From contig MU385859.1 of NCBI GenBank assembly GCA_022497145.1, positions 558,001 to 622,000 of the forward strand: DNA of 64,000 nt, given 5' to 3'. The notes beneath the pieces are model-generated. The model did not search any database and was not told the DNA's origin. It saw nothing but the letters and a program-made list of their open reading frames with translations. Positions within the stretch are counted from its first letter, which is position 1. Every line of letters starts with the position of its first letter. A program made the position numbers and the translations under genes. This document shows positions 1 to 11,386 of this stretch, piece by piece. This DNA comes from Rostrohypoxylon terebratum. Its lineage: Eukaryota; Ascomycota; Sordariomycetes; Xylariales; Hypoxylaceae.

Positions 1-2044
1 AATGATCACAAATTGTACAAGCTATCCTGTCAGGCAACGGAAAACATCAAGTTTTTCAGGCCTCAACTTCAAGGATGAGGACACGCCTGTGATGCGTCGG
101 TGTGGGCATGTAGGAATGGGCCGAGATGTCTAACTCAAAAACACCGCGCAATGCGATCGACGAAAATTCCCGAGCCCATGTATCACCGGTGGCTGAGGAG
201 GTCTTGCGTAGTTCTCCAACTCTTCGCCTGTACTTGGGATATCCACTCGGTGACCAAGCGAGTTGAGGCTACTAAACCTAGAGATAATATATGCCGAAGG
301 AATTAGAAACCACGCCCTATCGAGGACCATATTCGTTGGTAAGGACAACGATATCACCCCTGGGTTGTCCGGATTTAGCCAATCGCATGGATACGATGGG
401 GTGCAAATTCTGAGACATTGTTCGTCCTGGGACTGTTCATGGAGATTTCCTGATTCTCCGCGGGTTTCTCTGGCTTTGAGACGTGCTGGCTAAACTTAAT
501 AAAAATTCAAGGACTTATCTTGGCTCTGTCTATTCATCACCGACCCGGATTCTGATTCTGACTCTCATTCTGATGACAATGCCAAAGCAGAGTCATTATC
601 GGTGTAATTCGCATCTGTGCTTGGCTCAATATTGCCGCCCGATGATTCGGTCGCGGTTCAAGGACTGGGATATGTCGGCGAGATAGTGCCGAGATGTGAT
701 ATTGGTCGAAGCCGTCGCCGATCCGTCGTCAGATTCGAACGAAACCGATATTTGAGGTTTTTATAGTTCTGTGACAAGCTAGAAAACCTCAGAAGCTTCG
801 GTCTAATGCCGAAACAAGAGAACTGCTGGCTATTTTGTATTTTCGCCGGAAGATGATACATCCTATGCTTCTAGCTGCTCGGAAGATCTAGTCGCCTGGT
901 TGAGCGACTCAGGGAGGAAATAAGCGTTGGTACCTACATCGAAGCGTTCCAATTGAAGCCCTACAAGACGGCGAAACGTATCACATCGAGCCACATTCCC
1001 TACTGGTCAAGAAGAGATGGACGGTGGCACCAGTCCATGCAGCCACAGATTACGGCCGGTCTCCCCACTTCTAGTCCGACGCTCCTTAGTAATACCCCCA
1101 GGATAAACTCCTGGGAGATGTCTCGAAATATGCCACAATTCGATCAAGGGAAAGCCATGGCTTCCAGATTTATGTGGCTCATTTACATGTATTGATCAGA
1201 AAATACACTGTCATAATTGAGCAGGATGAACCCGACGAGACTCTGATAACGAAGCAGGGAGAGCATCAAACAGCTCTGGAAGCTAAGCAAAATTAACAGC
1301 AACAGGAAGAAACCACGAAAACGAGGCAGGTAGAGCATTAGAAGGCTTCGAGAATTCCATTGGATAAGTGCAACGAGACTACGACAGTAGACGGCCGTGG
1401 TCACTAGGCGTGAACGCCCTAAAGACTATACGATCGATTAGAACTCAGTCATCAACTGAGAGCCTACGACTTCGGCTATACAGTGCGCATCCAGTTGTGA
1501 TTTCCAACGCTATGGGAGAGAGGGAGTGCACTTGCGAGGAAAGTATTACATTTCGAAAAGCTCTAAGAGCTTCAATCTTCAGGGAAAAAACATCCATTTC
1601 CTGCTCTCATTTTCTCCACTATACCTCCGAGCTATCCGATGCACAAGGCACTTGAAGGACATCTAGAAAATCATGACATTACAAACTAGGAGCACCCCTC
1701 TCTCCTTGAGAACGTAGAGGATGTAGGAAGATCTGGATATATATCAAACTGCTCTCTGTATTGTTCTACATATTAGCTTGTCTTCCAATGATATATCACG
1801 TATCCCGCGTATCCCATCTGATTTCAAGTCAAACCCAATTTACTTAGTACCTCTCTCTCTCACTCTTACTCTCTCTTACTCCAGAATAAAGCCTGATAAA
1901 GAAAGAATATGCATGGTTCCTGGTCCCGTGAATGCTGTGCTGTCTGTGATCCTGTATTCTTCTATATCATACATTCCACTCTTAACACTCTTAAACACCA
2001 TTCTTTCGTCTTGAAATCTCCTTGCTTAGATGTTTTGCCCCCTC
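1..2044. other. Gene-poor, apparently decayed interval
   Basis: No intact gene is visible in these 2 kb. Every reading frame is interrupted within about 100 codons and no splice-consistent model joins the pieces. The segment 500-1400 keeps coding-like patches and is listed separately. The part nearest the NPC1 gene (1700-2044) is pyrimidine-rich and probably includes the 3' UTR of that gene. Confidence 0.5.
500..1400 (+). pseudogene. Possible relic of a protein-coding gene
   Basis: On the plus strand a frame around 545-609 encodes a Ser/Asp-alternating acidic tract that ends at a TAA. Farther on, 950-1195 is open for 80 codons. Around 1200-1380 a frame encodes a Gln/Glu/Lys-rich stretch broken by two stops. 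Such biased tracts are normal in fungal coding sequence and rare in intergenic DNA, so I read this as a broken gene. No domain is recognisable, the strand and extent are uncertain, and it may simply be chance composition. Confidence 0.25.
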
Positions 2045-5000
2045 TCACGCATCGTCATCGTCATCAGACTCGCTATCGTCCGCGCGTAGCGCCCTAAACC
2101 GCCTATTCGCCAAGTCCTCGACGAGCCCTCCCTCGCTCTCGGGGTCCACGTACCCCTCTCCTCCGACGAGCGAAAGCGCCACCGGCAAGAAGATGAGAGC
2201 GTGCGTGGCCGCGAACACGACGAGCGCCAGCCAGACTCTGAAGTAGTATATCTCGAAGATCTTAGAGCGGGTGAAGGCGAGGACGCAAACTCCGAGTAAT
2301 TTAGTGACAGTGATACCGCTGAAGACGGAACCGCCCACGTTGACAAGCGCGGTCCAGGCTCTCGCGTCGCGGCCGCGGAAGCGATTCTTAGCCCGCTCCA
2401 TGACAGCTCCGGAGGGGAACATGAAGGCGCGTGCAATGTGGGCACAGAACTCGACTGCGATGCCGGTGCATATAATTAGATTCACCAATGAGACAGCGTT
2501 GAGTGATACGTTGAAGGCCGCCATGGCGCCAATGATGTCAACGACGGTCATCACAACAGTCAGTGTAACGACGAGAGCGGTGACGATGGATCCTAGGAGA
2601 ATGGATGCGACAACAAATATAATGGCCACGGCGGAGCCGAGAAGAGTACCAGTTAAGTTGACGATGCTCGCGTATTGGTCAAAGAAAATGTAGAAAACAC
2701 TGTATGGGAAGATCTCAACTCCGGTGTTAGCACTGACGTCATTGGCAATACGACGGGCTGATGCATAGGCATTAATAAAATCGTCTTGACTGCGCAAGGG
2801 CTTGTGCATTGTTCGGAAGTGACTTGCGGGGACAGTAGTCTTTTCAGCGTCCACGACAACCGCCTGACTGTAGGAAGCCTGGCCGGCTAGAGGGCAGTCA
2901 TCGGTTGTAGGGGCCTGTAGGTACTTCTCCAAATAATGGACGAACTCATCGCCTTCAGGCATGCCGTGAAGAGTGATATTCCAGGACGGGTCTCGGCCGG
3001 TGAAGCAGACATGGCCATTTTCTTTGCAACACTTTTCGAAATCGGGGTTCAGCCACAGGAAGAAGTCGTCAAGCCAGCTAGCCGTGGGAGAAGATATATA
3101 AGAAACGTCAGGTCGCTTCCTCTCTTGTTCGAGTACATTGGTAAGAGATAATTGCTCGCAAGTTGTGAAGCGCGAGCAAATGTCTCTTTGACTATCGCGT
3201 TGTGTGAAATTTAAGTCCTTGGTCACAAAGTACACGGGTGGGCCGGTATCCATATAGCTGTACATATCGTTGAAATAATCGATGAGATAAGAATCATCGG
3301 GTAAAGCAACACGCTGGTCCAAGCCAAGTTTAACGTAGGGCATCAAGGCAACACCAGCAGCAAGAAGTCCGAGGAAAGCGGCGACGACAACGACCTTGAC
3401 CTTCTTACCAAGAAGGGTGGGTGCATAGTGCTTTCGAATGAATTGCTGTAACCAGGACTCGTCGGGTACATCGAAGGGGCGAGATCCGCCGGGACCACTG
3501 CTGCCGCTTAGATGGACGCGAGCCGCCTTGACCTGCACACAGGGGAAACAGTCCGCTCTGTGATCCTCAGTTCGCATTTGGTTATAAGATAGAATAGAAA
3601 TAAAGAGTGTCATCTGAAGAAGTGCGTTGATGAATACTGCACCTGCGGCGTAGATTGCGAAGTTTCGGACAGCCGGCATTCCGACAAATGCACCGAGGGC
3701 AAAAGAGACGGTCTCTGTAACCGCCGAGAAGAGGATAGAGGGACCCATTCGTCCAAGGGCTCTAGCGATCCTCTCCTCAACCATGGCGTCTGGGTGGCTT
3801 AAATTGACTCGCTCGAATTCGTGAACGATTAGGAAGATGTTGTCGACGCCGACGGCCAAGACAATAAAGGGAATGACTTCAGCGATGATAAGGGTGACCT
3901 TGACACCCGCCCAGGAAAAGAGCCCGATAGATGCTGTAATCGACATCAAGACAATCACTATACCAACAAGGCCAAGCGTAAATTTGCTCTGGACCAGTGC
4001 AACGGCTGGGTTCCTAACTAACTCGCGAATACTCATACTAGTCGAGCCCAAAGCAAGCGAAGCGTAGAAAAACATGACAAGATAACTTATCACTATGATC
4101 GTGGCGTCGCTGTTGGTAGATTTATTCAGTTCTTCCTCCAAGCTGATTTCAGTCGAGAAAGAAAGTCGTAGACCTCGGTCGGCTGCTTCCTTTTGGGCCT
4201 CCAGAAGTCGGTTTTTCAAAGTCCGCTCCCAGTCTTGAGCATGGGCGAGCTCTGGACTGTCTTCAGGATGGTTGTCAACGACCCAGGTCACCGTGATAGC
4301 CTTCGCCTCGGTAATATTATCAATGCTGTCGTAGCCACCTAAAATCATGTTTGGCTCTATCGGTTGTCCGAAATCTGGCCGGCAGTTCACAGGAGACTCG
4401 GCGCATTCCTTGAATTGCGATTTCCAGTTCCTTGTGCCATCGAAATAGATGGTAGGAGTTTGTACTACGCAAGCCGGGCCAAGTGGTTTGAAGCATACAT
4501 CCTGGAATGTGATACCGAAGTCTTTAGTTTTAAGTTGCCTCACGCTCGCTTCCACTTCTGACCACCATGTTAGAGTTTCGTAACTAAGTACCGGACCAGC
4601 TTCAGACTGAGTATCGTTCACCAGAAAGACCTTCTGGGCACGATAGAAAGCGCCGAAATTTTCGTCAAAGAAGGCCTTCTCCTGAGCCGCTGGTGAATCC
4701 GGGCTGACCCATAACCTGGCAGGGTCCCTCTCTATTTGGAAATTCACCCAACCGAGACTCAGAACGATAACTATCAGTAAACTGAGGAAGATAGTGATCC
4801 CTGGGAACCTCGCGCAGAAATGGCCCAGCTTGCTGAAGGCGGTATCACACCAAGAATTGATTGTGTAGTTCCTTTGCGGTTGGTCGAACATAGCACCATT
4901 GCGAACAAGATCGCCTTCGTCTTCATCATCACTTGGCTCGGCTGCTTGAAGTAGGTGGAGGCGTTCACTTCGCCTCTGCGCATGCTTGATCCAAGCGACG

Positions 5001-5949
5001 TGGCCAACCAATGCGACGACGAGGATAAAGAGAAGCATACAATAGGTGAATATCGAAGCAAATGACAGACAAGGAAGCACACCAACGCGGCATGATCCTG
5101 CTTGTTGCACATCCGGCAGTTCCGGACACACGGCTGGGCAGTCGACACACGAACATCGGAAATTCGGATCCTCGTCGTTACACTTCTTCGGCTTCATATC
5201 CTTCGGCGCCATGCCGGGCTCGGTATACTCCACGGGGAAGTTGATCTGGAACGGTGAACCGATAAGTTTCTCATCGCCGAGGAACTTGAGGAGTTGTGTG
5301 TAGTTCTTCGCGCCACCGCCGATGAAATCCATAGCCTTGGAGTTGGAGGCGCCGAACTTGACCTCCTTACAACTATCGTAAAAACCCTCGCCATATTCTT
5401 TAGATATCAATTGATCTACTTCGGAAACTAATGTCTTGCCACCCTTCTCGACGGTTTGTGTTACGTTGATGAATAATGATTGGTCCGGGGAGCAGCTAAA
5501 GGAGCAGAACAGGTTGTAGAAATTCTCCTTGCAGGCGGGACAGGAGCCGATGATTTGATTAGGGGTGGACAGTTCGGACTTGAGAGCATCGAGCTACATG
5601 ATCATCGGTCAGTGGTCGCTTAGGCATATGCAGTGAATTTCACAAAACAGGAGCCCTGGAGATGTATGTCAAGATGGTCAAGACGTACCTGGTCGGCATT
5701 GCAGCAGACCTTGCTATCCTTCCACTTGGGTCCGCATACAGCTTCGATCTCCTTCGCAAACTCCGGATCAGGAGTCGTAGCTAATCCATTATCGACGCAT
5801 GGTACTTGCTTGCCAAAGAAACTTTTCTTTCCACAATGACCTCGCATGGCGCAGCGTCCGGCTTCATGTTTAGGCGTATAGAGCTCGCCCGCGGCAACAC
5901 TACTGGCTAGCAGCAGAGCGCCCGCTACGAGCTTGGGTATTCGAGCCAT
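2045..5949 (-). CDS. ncr1: NPC1/NCR1-type sterol transporter (Niemann-Pick C1 family)
   Basis: NPC1 proteins move sterol out of the vacuole/lysosome lumen across the limiting membrane. Two exons: 5949-5689 and 5593-2045, with a 95-nt intron (GTACGT...TAG) in phase 0, giving 1269 aa, normal for fungal NPC1. The N-terminus is a signal peptide (about residues 1-21) followed by the Cys-rich luminal domain, with pairs such as CAMRGHC and the later VDCPAVCPELP. A sterol-sensing domain of five membrane segments lies at about residues 590-760, including a segment reading VGVDNIFLIVHEFERVN. A second RND-type block of membrane segments (about 1030-1230) precedes an acidic tail ending in five Asp and Ala. 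The ATG at 5949 is chosen because it starts the signal peptide. Family assignment is secure; vacuolar location is inferred from the yeast and animal orthologues. Confidence 0.95.
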
Positions 5950-6772
5950 GACGATGCTCTACTGTTTTGCGCGATACGGTAGCGACACCATGGGTAGATG
6001 GTATTCGGGTATGTATAGTATATAAAGATACCTAAGATTCGTAAGATCACCCAAGACTCAAATATATATAAGAAATTGATGAAAAGGTTAAACTTCGATT
6101 AATGTTTTGAGATGGTAATGACGGTAATGACGGTAATGATGAGCTCTAGGGCTCCTGCAAGTTCCAAAGACGGTAAGTGCTTTCCCCCGGAATAGTAAGT
6201 GTGTCGCATGAGTTGTCCTGCGTCATCAAATTCTGGCCCCGTGCTACCAACTTGGTCCTTGCATCGGTCGCTCTTGGCAAAACTACAAGGTGGGCTGGGG
6301 GACGAGTGCTGCGAGTGCCAAGTCATCCACAATAACCCTTTCCGTTTGAGGTTGGCTCAGGGGATTCCACCAATCAGAGAGCACATATGGTTCGGTAGAA
6401 GTTCCCCAACAAAGTGACCGGCTATTAGGTATTAAAGTTGCTGCTGATACGAACTGAGACTCATTTATGCTTATAACTTTATGAACTACTCAACTTTAAT
6501 ATTCTTCATTTAAGTTAACTAATGACATTAATGCTTATACTACAGGAAGTTTTAAAAAAAAAGAGATGTTAAAAGCTGCTTGCAAATATCAACAACTTCG
6601 TGGTTGATACAAATGGCTAGATAGGTTAGTACTACTACAGTTGAAATATGACGCATAGACTCAATGCTCAATGAACTGGTGATTGACTCGGCAGACTCGA
6701 GAGCCGTCTTTCATAATGCTTGTTATGACTAACATAATTAACCCCTATTTTACCAACCTATTCTATGGCCCC
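5950..6772. other. Intergenic, with a small 9-bp tandem repeat
   Basis: 5' flank of ncr1 and 3' flank of the next minus-strand gene. At 6114-6140 the unit GGTAATGAC occurs three times, the last copy with one change. The rest is AT-rich with no coding potential that I can support. Confidence 0.6.
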
Positions 6773-8761
6773 CTAATACTCAAAACTCTCATAAAGCACC
6801 TGCTCGCCCTCCGTCCACTTCAGCAATAACCTCATCATCGCCGGCCCCGTGCAGCAGTAAAACTTCCTCTTCCCCTTCCCCCCCTCCTCCAACACATCCG
6901 CACTCCCTATCCTCCTTTCCAGCACCACCGCGCCCAGCCCCTGAACCCTCTTCACCAAACCCATCTCCTCGTCACTTATCCCGCCCGTGATGAAAAGCTT
7001 CGTAACCTCCCCTAACCCATCGATGGTTTTTAATACATCCACGGCGAGCGGTAGATCCTCCGCCTTCAAACTCCATAACGCCCTGAGTCCCCTCCTATGC
7101 CCGACTGCCTTTAGCACACTCTCAGCCTGCGACATCAACGGTGTAACCCCAACCCCCGCCGCCACAACGACGTTCACATCCTCCCCATCCGCCCCATCTG
7201 CAGCCATCCTAAACCCCTCCGCGCCCCCAAACCCAAGGATAGGTATCTCAACCCTCCTCCTCCCATCCCACCTCTCCAGAAACCCCGTCGCCGGTCCATG
7301 CCGTCGAACCGTGATCTCGACCTCTGGCTCAAACCCCTCCCTGATATACCCTTCCGCGTCAACGGCAGCCGGGTCAAGGGGTCTACTAACGGTAAACGTC
7401 CTAACAAAATCATCGTTCAAGCTCTGCGGGTCGTCGTCCCGCATATGCGCGTACCCGGTATCCAGATGGTCCGCAAAATCGAGCGTGACGTGGTGACCAG
7501 GCAGCCACGCCCTCAGCCTCTTGTTCGGCTTCAGGCGTAACACGTACCTCGAAATCGACGGCGTGATCGCCTTCCTGCTCACCAGTGTCGCGAGCCCGAC
7601 ACCTGCCTCCGCGACCGCGGGAGCCCCCGTATCATGTATCTGTTCGGCAGCAAGGCGGCGCACCGCGGGGTTATAAGGCGACCGCTCACCCAGCACGCCG
7701 CGGAACGCGAGCCCTTCTTTGACGAACCGCGCTTCTGTGACGTCGATGCGGACGGCGAGTTTTTGCCGCGGCATCATGTCTGCTGCTTTCTCGCCGACTA
7801 GGATTGTCGTGCGCCCTGTGACGTACACCACGTCCCCGGTATCGAAGTCTGGGAACGCGAGGCCGGCGTAGGGATCAAGTTGTAGGTTGCCTAGGGTCTG
7901 GTATAGTCTATTCCCCGAGTATTCGGGGTACACAATGCTAAGTCCCCCGCCTTCGCGGCCCTCTTCCTCGTTCCGTAGGATACGGACGAAGCCCGGGGCG
8001 CCGCCGCGATGATTTGTGTCCATGCTCTCAGAGCCGTGTTTGCTAGCGATGAAGAACAAGTCCGCCTTTTGGATCACGTCGACCGCGTCTTTCGGCAACG
8101 GGATACCCGACCCCTCACTTGCGAGTCTAGGCTTGGGGGTATGTGGAACAATGACTTTCTTATTCAAGTACTTTGGGCAGTTCCCGATGCTTTCGTTGAC
8201 CTGGAACACCATCTGCAAGTCCGCGATCCCAGGCGCCGTCCTCTTCACCGAGCCAGCGACCATGCGTCCGGCGAATTTAACACGGTCGCGCGTCTCGAGA
8301 TCGATTGACAAGCCCGCCATAATCCTCCCACCTTCGGGCTTAACGACCAAATCATCGACAATATCTCTTTCTTCTTCCTCTTCCCTCCATATTCCCCACC
8401 CATTTTCATCTTTCTCATCAACAACGTCTGTCGCTTCTTCACCATCTCCCTCAACAGGAACCTCAAACAGCCCCCTAAGTACGGGATCGTATCTAACGTC
8501 CGCGCTCACAACCACGCCCAACACGTTCCTCGCAATAGGTCTGCAGAACCCCTTCTCCCCACCCCAAATCGTAGCCCACGGCCTACCGTACCGATCCAAT
8601 GCCGCGAAGGCCACGAGAGGTGATTCGGCGACGCGGTATCCGAGCTGCGGCGGGAGGTCCTCGTGTGTCGGGTTTCCAGGCCACGAGACGTGGAGGAGTT
8701 TATGCATAGCCCGTTCGCCCGGGTGCCAATTGTCGCCGTTCATTTTCATTTTTGATGCCAT
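6773..8761 (-). CDS. PNPOx-like / ferredoxin-NADP reductase-like fusion oxidoreductase
   Basis: Single-exon gene, 662 aa. The N-terminal part (about 1-370) resembles the split-barrel flavin-binding fold of the pyridoxamine 5'-phosphate oxidase superfamily (start SPLVAFAALDRYGRPWATIWG). The C-terminal part (about 385-662) is a ferredoxin-reductase-type module: an FAD-binding signature RTFTVSRPL near residue 455 and a nucleotide-binding AAGVGVTPLMS near residue 535. It ends in FYCCTGPAMM...YESFEY. No 2Fe-2S ferredoxin domain follows, unlike many bacterial relatives. The substrate is unknown; a flavin-dependent NAD(P)H oxidoreductase is the safe call. The ATG at 8761 opens the frame; a second Met at codon 5 is an alternative. 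The reading frame is C-rich at third positions and has no intron, which could fit past transfer from bacteria but does not prove it. Confidence 0.85.
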   Translation of the reverse strand: MASKMKMNGDNWHPGERAMHKLLHVSWPGNPTHEDLPPQLGYRVAESPLVAFAALDRYGRPWATIWGGEKGFCRPIARNVLGVVVSADVRYDPVLRGLFEVPVEGDGEEATDVVDEKDENGWGIWREEEEERDIVDDLVVKPEGGRIMAGLSIDLETRDRVKFAGRMVAGSVKRTAPGIADLQMVFQVNESIGNCPKYLNKKVIVPHTPKPRLASEGSGIPLPKDAVDVIQKADLFFIASKHGSESMDTNHRGGAPGFVRILRNEEEGREGGGLSIVYPEYSGNRLYQTLGNLQLDPYAGLAFPDFDTGDVVYVTGRTTILVGEKAADMMPRQKLAVRIDVTEARFVKEGLAFRGVLGERSPYNPAVRRLAAEQIHDTGAPAVAEAGVGLATLVSRKAITPSISRYVLRLKPNKRLRAWLPGHHVTLDFADHLDTGYAHMRDDDPQSLNDDFVRTFTVSRPLDPAAVDAEGYIREGFEPEVEITVRRHGPATGFLERWDGRRRVEIPILGFGGAEGFRMAADGADGEDVNVVVAAGVGVTPLMSQAESVLKAVGHRRGLRALWSLKAEDLPLAVDVLKTIDGLGEVTKLFITGGISDEEMGLVKRVQGLGAVVLERRIGSADVLEEGGKGKRKFYCCTGPAMMRLLLKWTEGEQVLYESFEY

Positions 8762-9494
8762 GGTGGACTATATCTGCTTGCGAATCGATTTGCGAAGTTT
8801 CTCTGTTTTCCGGTTCCGAAACTAGGTAAGTGCTCAATGTAATTACGAAAATCGTTTAAAAAGTAGATCCAAGGCAAAAATGAATACATGTCTTGAGGCT
8901 ACTCTAGCCGTGGACTGAGCCACTGTCGATGTCGTGCTTTAAACCTACATTGCCATGAAACGACCATACCAATCACAACCCCTGCGGACGGGTGCTGATT
9001 ACTGATGGCTCCGGATGGTGATCATGACGCTGTGGGATATGGGATAGGGCCCATAACAAATCATGAAGGGCGCACCGAGGGATTTGTCTTTCAAACCCCG
9101 GGTTGCGCCTTAGTAACGACATACTTGAACTTATTAGTTTCAAAGAGGAAAACCTATCACCGTCAACCAATTTTCAAATCGGTGGAGTTGATATTAGAAA
9201 GCCGAAGAATATCCGTGGTCTTAAATTTAACAGCTGTAACTAAATGCTGTCCAACATCAGCGAATATAATACATCAGAGTTTCATTAAGAAAAACCGTCG
9301 GATCTACCGTCAAACGCCGTCTTGTCCGAGATGCTTCCTAAATCAGATGGCGATTCTAGGTTCTTCTGAATCTATCCATGCCATCTAGATCATAAATAAG
9401 CACAACGCCATCGCTACCTCCTCCAATCGTACTATATTAGGGTATCCACCTATTCCCCTCTCCTAGCGTGACAGCCATAATTCAATACAGAATA
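8762..9494. other. Intergenic, nothing recognised
   Basis: Lies upstream of the oxidoreductase and downstream of the Kch1-like gene. Open frames here are short and lack splice or domain support. Confidence 0.5.
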
Positions 9495-11386
9495 TTAGTA
9501 TCTCGGATATCCGCGCTGTGCCTCCATATCACTTCCGTAGTTGTAGCCCTGATTACCATTTCTCTGGCTTGAGGGTGTTCCAGGCCGCTGTCCGTAGTAG
9601 CCATCCGGCTGTCGCGGCGGCATCGGCATCGGCATCGGTGCCGTCATGTTTCGCTGGGGCGGCGGCATTCTTTGCGCAGAGGGCATCGGGTTTGTAATGC
9701 TACGTGGCGGTGGATAGGGCTGGCCATTGGGGCCATAGGCAGGGCCGGGAGGAGGGCCACGATTTGAGTAAGTTGACGGTGCTGGACTAGAGCGACCAGT
9801 CATCTGGTTCACCGGACGAGGAGGCATGGGCCGGTTAAAGTTGTCCATTGGGGGTGGCGAGCGTAGAGGTTCCGCCGAATATGTCGACGGGCTTGCAGTG
9901 TAGCCACCACCGAATCCGTTCCCGCTGGTCTGTAAACGGATAGGTCCAGGACCTCCAGGACCAGGGCCAAAACTCCTATTAGAAGCTGCGGTTCCCGGTC
10001 GCTGGGGTGGCTGATAGTTGCTAAGATCGATTTGCGGTAGAGATGGTGCCGGAGACGCAGATCGATCAAAGCCCATGCCAGCAGCACTAGGAATCAAAGG
10101 AGCACGAGAAGAGAAACTAGAAGTAGACGCGTTCGTAGTAGTCATGTTCTGGCGGGTAGCGCTGGGCCGTTTCTGATCCCATGAATTAAGCTCGATGCTA
10201 TGCGAAGAACCCGGTCTTGAGCTATATGGTGGCAAGGTGGCCATCGTGTCGTTACGGTTGAGCATAGGCATCTCAGGCAGCTTGTCCTCGCCGTCGGCAT
10301 TCATGAAGGTAGGCAGAGTGGCCTGTCGCCCAATCGGTGTCTTTTCGCCACTCTTCTTCGCGGCCTTCACTTCTGCCTTCATTCGGTTTCGTTCTTCCTT
10401 AGCGATAGCCTTGTTGACTTTGATCGTGACGATCCTCGTCAATCTTTTGTTGACCTTGCGTTCACAATAACCCGCAAGACCGCCATCTTGTCGAGGGATA
10501 TAATGCCAAAGGAAGAATACATAAAACAGGGCTGCGATGAGCAGGAATAACACAGAAAAGACCCAGATAACCAAAGTGAACACCATGCCCGACAGGATCA
10601 CCACTTGTTGCTTGTTTTCATCGGCAAGATGTTGGAGCTTGCCAAAGAAGGTACCAAGCGTGCTCTGCACGGACGAGACATCGGTCGGGATGAGATCTGA
10701 GTTGTAGACGGAGTATAAGGTCAAGGCGTTAATAACTTGACGGGGCCCAGAACAGAAAATAACTCGGATCCAAGCTAGGGCCATGTCAGTGATAAGGTTC
10801 TTATTCTCCGATTACCAAGATTAAAGCTCACCTTGAAAACTGAAGTAGGTGAAGAGCGCAACATATTCAGCACCTTTCTTAGACTTGGTCAATTCGGCAA
10901 AAACAAGAAAACGCCTCCATCCCTGGCCTTCCCCTACCCGAACGCTCTCTAGGCGCACAGCTAGATTGTCAAGATAACATTCAGCCACGCTTCCTCGCTT
11001 CATGACCCTCATTGCGCGTAGGTGTTCGAATCCCAGGTTTACGAATGAGGCGATGATGCAAATCGAGAAGATCCATTTCGAGACATCGAACGGAACAAGT
11101 TGGGTGGGCGCGATAGTAGACGACCAGGTATTAAAGGCTAGCAAATTGATTGCAGTGAAGGTATCGACGCCGTAAACGGCTATAGAAATAATAAGAGAAA
11201 AGTAAAGATAACCGTAAGCGAAGGGAGTGAAACAAGAGGTTGACTTGAAGTCTCTTAGACTCTATAATGCATTGTCAGCATCACACGAAGCCGCCGGTCG
11301 GCGTAAATTCTTAGGGGATAACCTACGATCGCATCCCACTTCTGTTCTGGTCGGATTTCGACCTGTTTTCGACCGAAGCAACCCAT
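9495..11386 (-). CDS. kch1: Kch1/Prm6-type fungal potassium channel
   Basis: Fungal plasma-membrane protein of the Kch1 family, linked in yeast to low-affinity K+ influx and to calcium signalling during pheromone or ER stress. Three exons: 11386-11327 (20 codons), 11261-10832, 10774-9495; introns GTAGGT...TAG (65 nt) and GTGAGC...TAG (57 nt); 589 aa. The short first exon encodes MGCFGRKQ...WDAI. The rest carries family hallmarks: AINLLAFNTWSS, DVSKWIFSICIIASF, then CSGPRQVINALTLYS and a long hydrophobic segment VVILSGMVFTLVIWVFSVLF. These match the yeast Kch1 pattern LLAFNSWS...PRQVINGLTLWS as I recall it. The last 330 residues are Pro/Gly/Ser/Asn-rich and probably disordered, a cytosolic tail with repeated MP dipeptides near the end. 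Family is secure; channel function is from yeast. Confidence 0.92.

Noticed and set aside
8016..8825. A 269-codon frame antisense to the oxidoreductase
   Set aside because: It is the mirror of a C-rich-third-position coding sequence; the Ser/Pro/Thr-rich composition is typical of antisense shadow frames.
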